A stretch of 6,691 nucleotides of DNA, taken from an uncultured Lachnospiraceae bacterium (lineage in GTDB: Bacteria; Bacillota_A; Clostridia; Lachnospirales; Lachnospiraceae). The translations under genes and the position numbers were made by a program. Under the pieces are notes generated by a model. That model did not search any database, was not told the DNA's origin, and saw only the letters and a list, made by a program, of their open reading frames with translations. Positions 6,311 to 6,691 of the stretch are shown one piece after another. Within the stretch, counting starts at the first letter, position 1; every line of letters starts with the position of its first letter. The stretch lies in assembly GCA_946621895.1 (NCBI GenBank), contig CAMOOZ010000077.1, positions 1 to 6,691 on the forward strand, written 5' to 3'.

Positions 6311-6691
6311 ATGAAAAAATTTGAGATGCACTGCAATCCGGAACAGATCGCTAAAGGAGTTGATTTTATCCGGGATACCCTGAAGGAAAAGGGTATCCCG
6401 CAAAAGAAGATCATTAAGGCTGCGCTCAGCGCTGAGGAGGTGCTGGTTCAGCTCATCCGGCATGCGCCGGAGGAAAAACGGGCGGAGCAGCTTATCCACA
6501 TTGAGGCCGGGGGCTTTTTCGGAGAGGTAAGCCTCAGGTTCAGGGCAAAGGGCTCCGAATTCAGCCTAGCGGAGCTGAAGCAGTCCCTTACCCTTGAGGA
6601 TATGGGGAATGAGGACGCGAATAATGTGGTCCTTCATCTGATGGAAAAGCTTATGGGGGACGACCTCTCCATCAAAAACTCAGGAGACACA
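6311..6691 (+). CDS. N-terminal part of a protein with a degenerate HATPase/RsbW-like domain (cut by window end)
   Basis: Only the first 127 residues are visible and the frame is open to the end. LSAEEVLVQLIRHA at residues 39-52 matches the first helix of the GHKL/HATPase_c fold, where RsbW-type anti-sigma kinases carry E-x-x-x-N-x-x-x-H-A. The strands LIHIEA and GEVSLRFRAKGSEFSL (71-86) follow as in that fold. The N-box Asn is Gln47 and the D-x-G aspartate is replaced by Ala79 (A-K-G), so ATP binding is doubtful. The full product is unknown. My recollection is that some Lachnospiraceae Na+/dicarboxylate symporter (DAACS) family proteins carry a similar cytoplasmic N-terminal domain. A stand-alone regulator is the alternative. 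It lies 26 bases after the 864-residue protein gene and is probably cotranscribed with it. Confidence 0.8.
   Translation, partial: MKKFEMHCNPEQIAKGVDFIRDTLKEKGIPQKKIIKAALSAEEVLVQLIRHAPEEKRAEQLIHIEAGGFFGEVSLRFRAKGSEFSLAELKQSLTLEDMGNEDANNVVLHLMEKLMGDDLSIKNSGDT
6371..6400 (+). repeat. Perfect 11-bp inverted repeat early in the last gene
   Basis: CGGGATACCCT (6371-6381) and AGGGTATCCCG (6390-6400) are perfect reverse complements around the eight-base loop GAAGGAAA. The structure exactly covers codons 21-30 (RDTLKEKGIP), starting 60 bases after the ATG. No T-run follows on either strand. A stable RNA hairpin here could affect elongation or message stability, or it could be a protein-binding dyad. 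Confidence 0.65.

Noticed and set aside
6029..6499. Minus-strand open frame of 156 codons spanning the end of the large gene and the start of the last gene
   Set aside because: It crosses two well-supported + strand genes with good ribosome-binding sites. Its Leu/Ser/Phe-rich translation is typical of the antisense of Lys/Glu-rich coding sequence.

Overview
The window looks like chromosomal DNA from an anaerobic Gram-positive bacterium of the class Clostridia, most likely a Lachnospiraceae-type organism. The evidence is moderately GC-rich coding sequence, strong AAGGAGG/AAAGGAG ribosome-binding sites, very short gaps between co-directional genes, and the flavour of the proteins. No tRNA, rRNA, CRISPR array, insertion sequence or phage gene is visible. 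All genes lie on the + strand and fill nearly the whole window, and no stretch over 300 bases lacks a gene.

Bases 1-2766 are the end of a sugar-biosynthesis operon. The probable last codons of an unidentified gene (stop at 30-32) precede three tightly packed genes. These are a NeuB-family nonulosonic (sialic-type) acid synthase (60-902), a NeuA-family CMP-sugar cytidylyltransferase (908-1720), and a Gfo/Idh/MocA NAD(P)-dependent oxidoreductase (1726-2766). Both internal gaps are 5 bases. NeuB condenses phosphoenolpyruvate with a six-carbon amino sugar and NeuA activates the product with CMP. The oxidoreductase presumably tailors a precursor or the product. Such modules feed surface polysaccharide or flagellin glycosylation. 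The exact sugar (sialic, legionaminic or another) cannot be read from this window. The NeuB is short and lacks the usual C-terminal SAF (antifreeze-like) domain.

Bases 2767-3653 hold a separate gene with its own strong ribosome-binding site. It encodes a GNAT-type acetyltransferase of 276 residues with a probable second, degenerate GNAT-like half. A 24-bp dyad with two 7-bp direct repeats one helical turn apart overlaps its stop codon and lies just before the next ribosome-binding site.

Bases 3690-6691 hold the least understood part. A very charged, helix-rich, apparently cytoplasmic protein of 864 residues has no family I recognise with confidence. It is followed 26 bases later by a gene cut off by the window end. 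The visible 127 residues of that gene resemble the start of a histidine-kinase/RsbW-type ATPase fold, but key ATP-site residues are replaced. One segment of the 864-residue protein (about residues 608-720) recalls the layout of phosphothreonine-lyase or HopA1-type domains. That is a weak, testable resemblance. Several perfect inverted repeats of 9-12 bp lie in or near these genes; the one at codons 21-30 of the last gene is the most striking.
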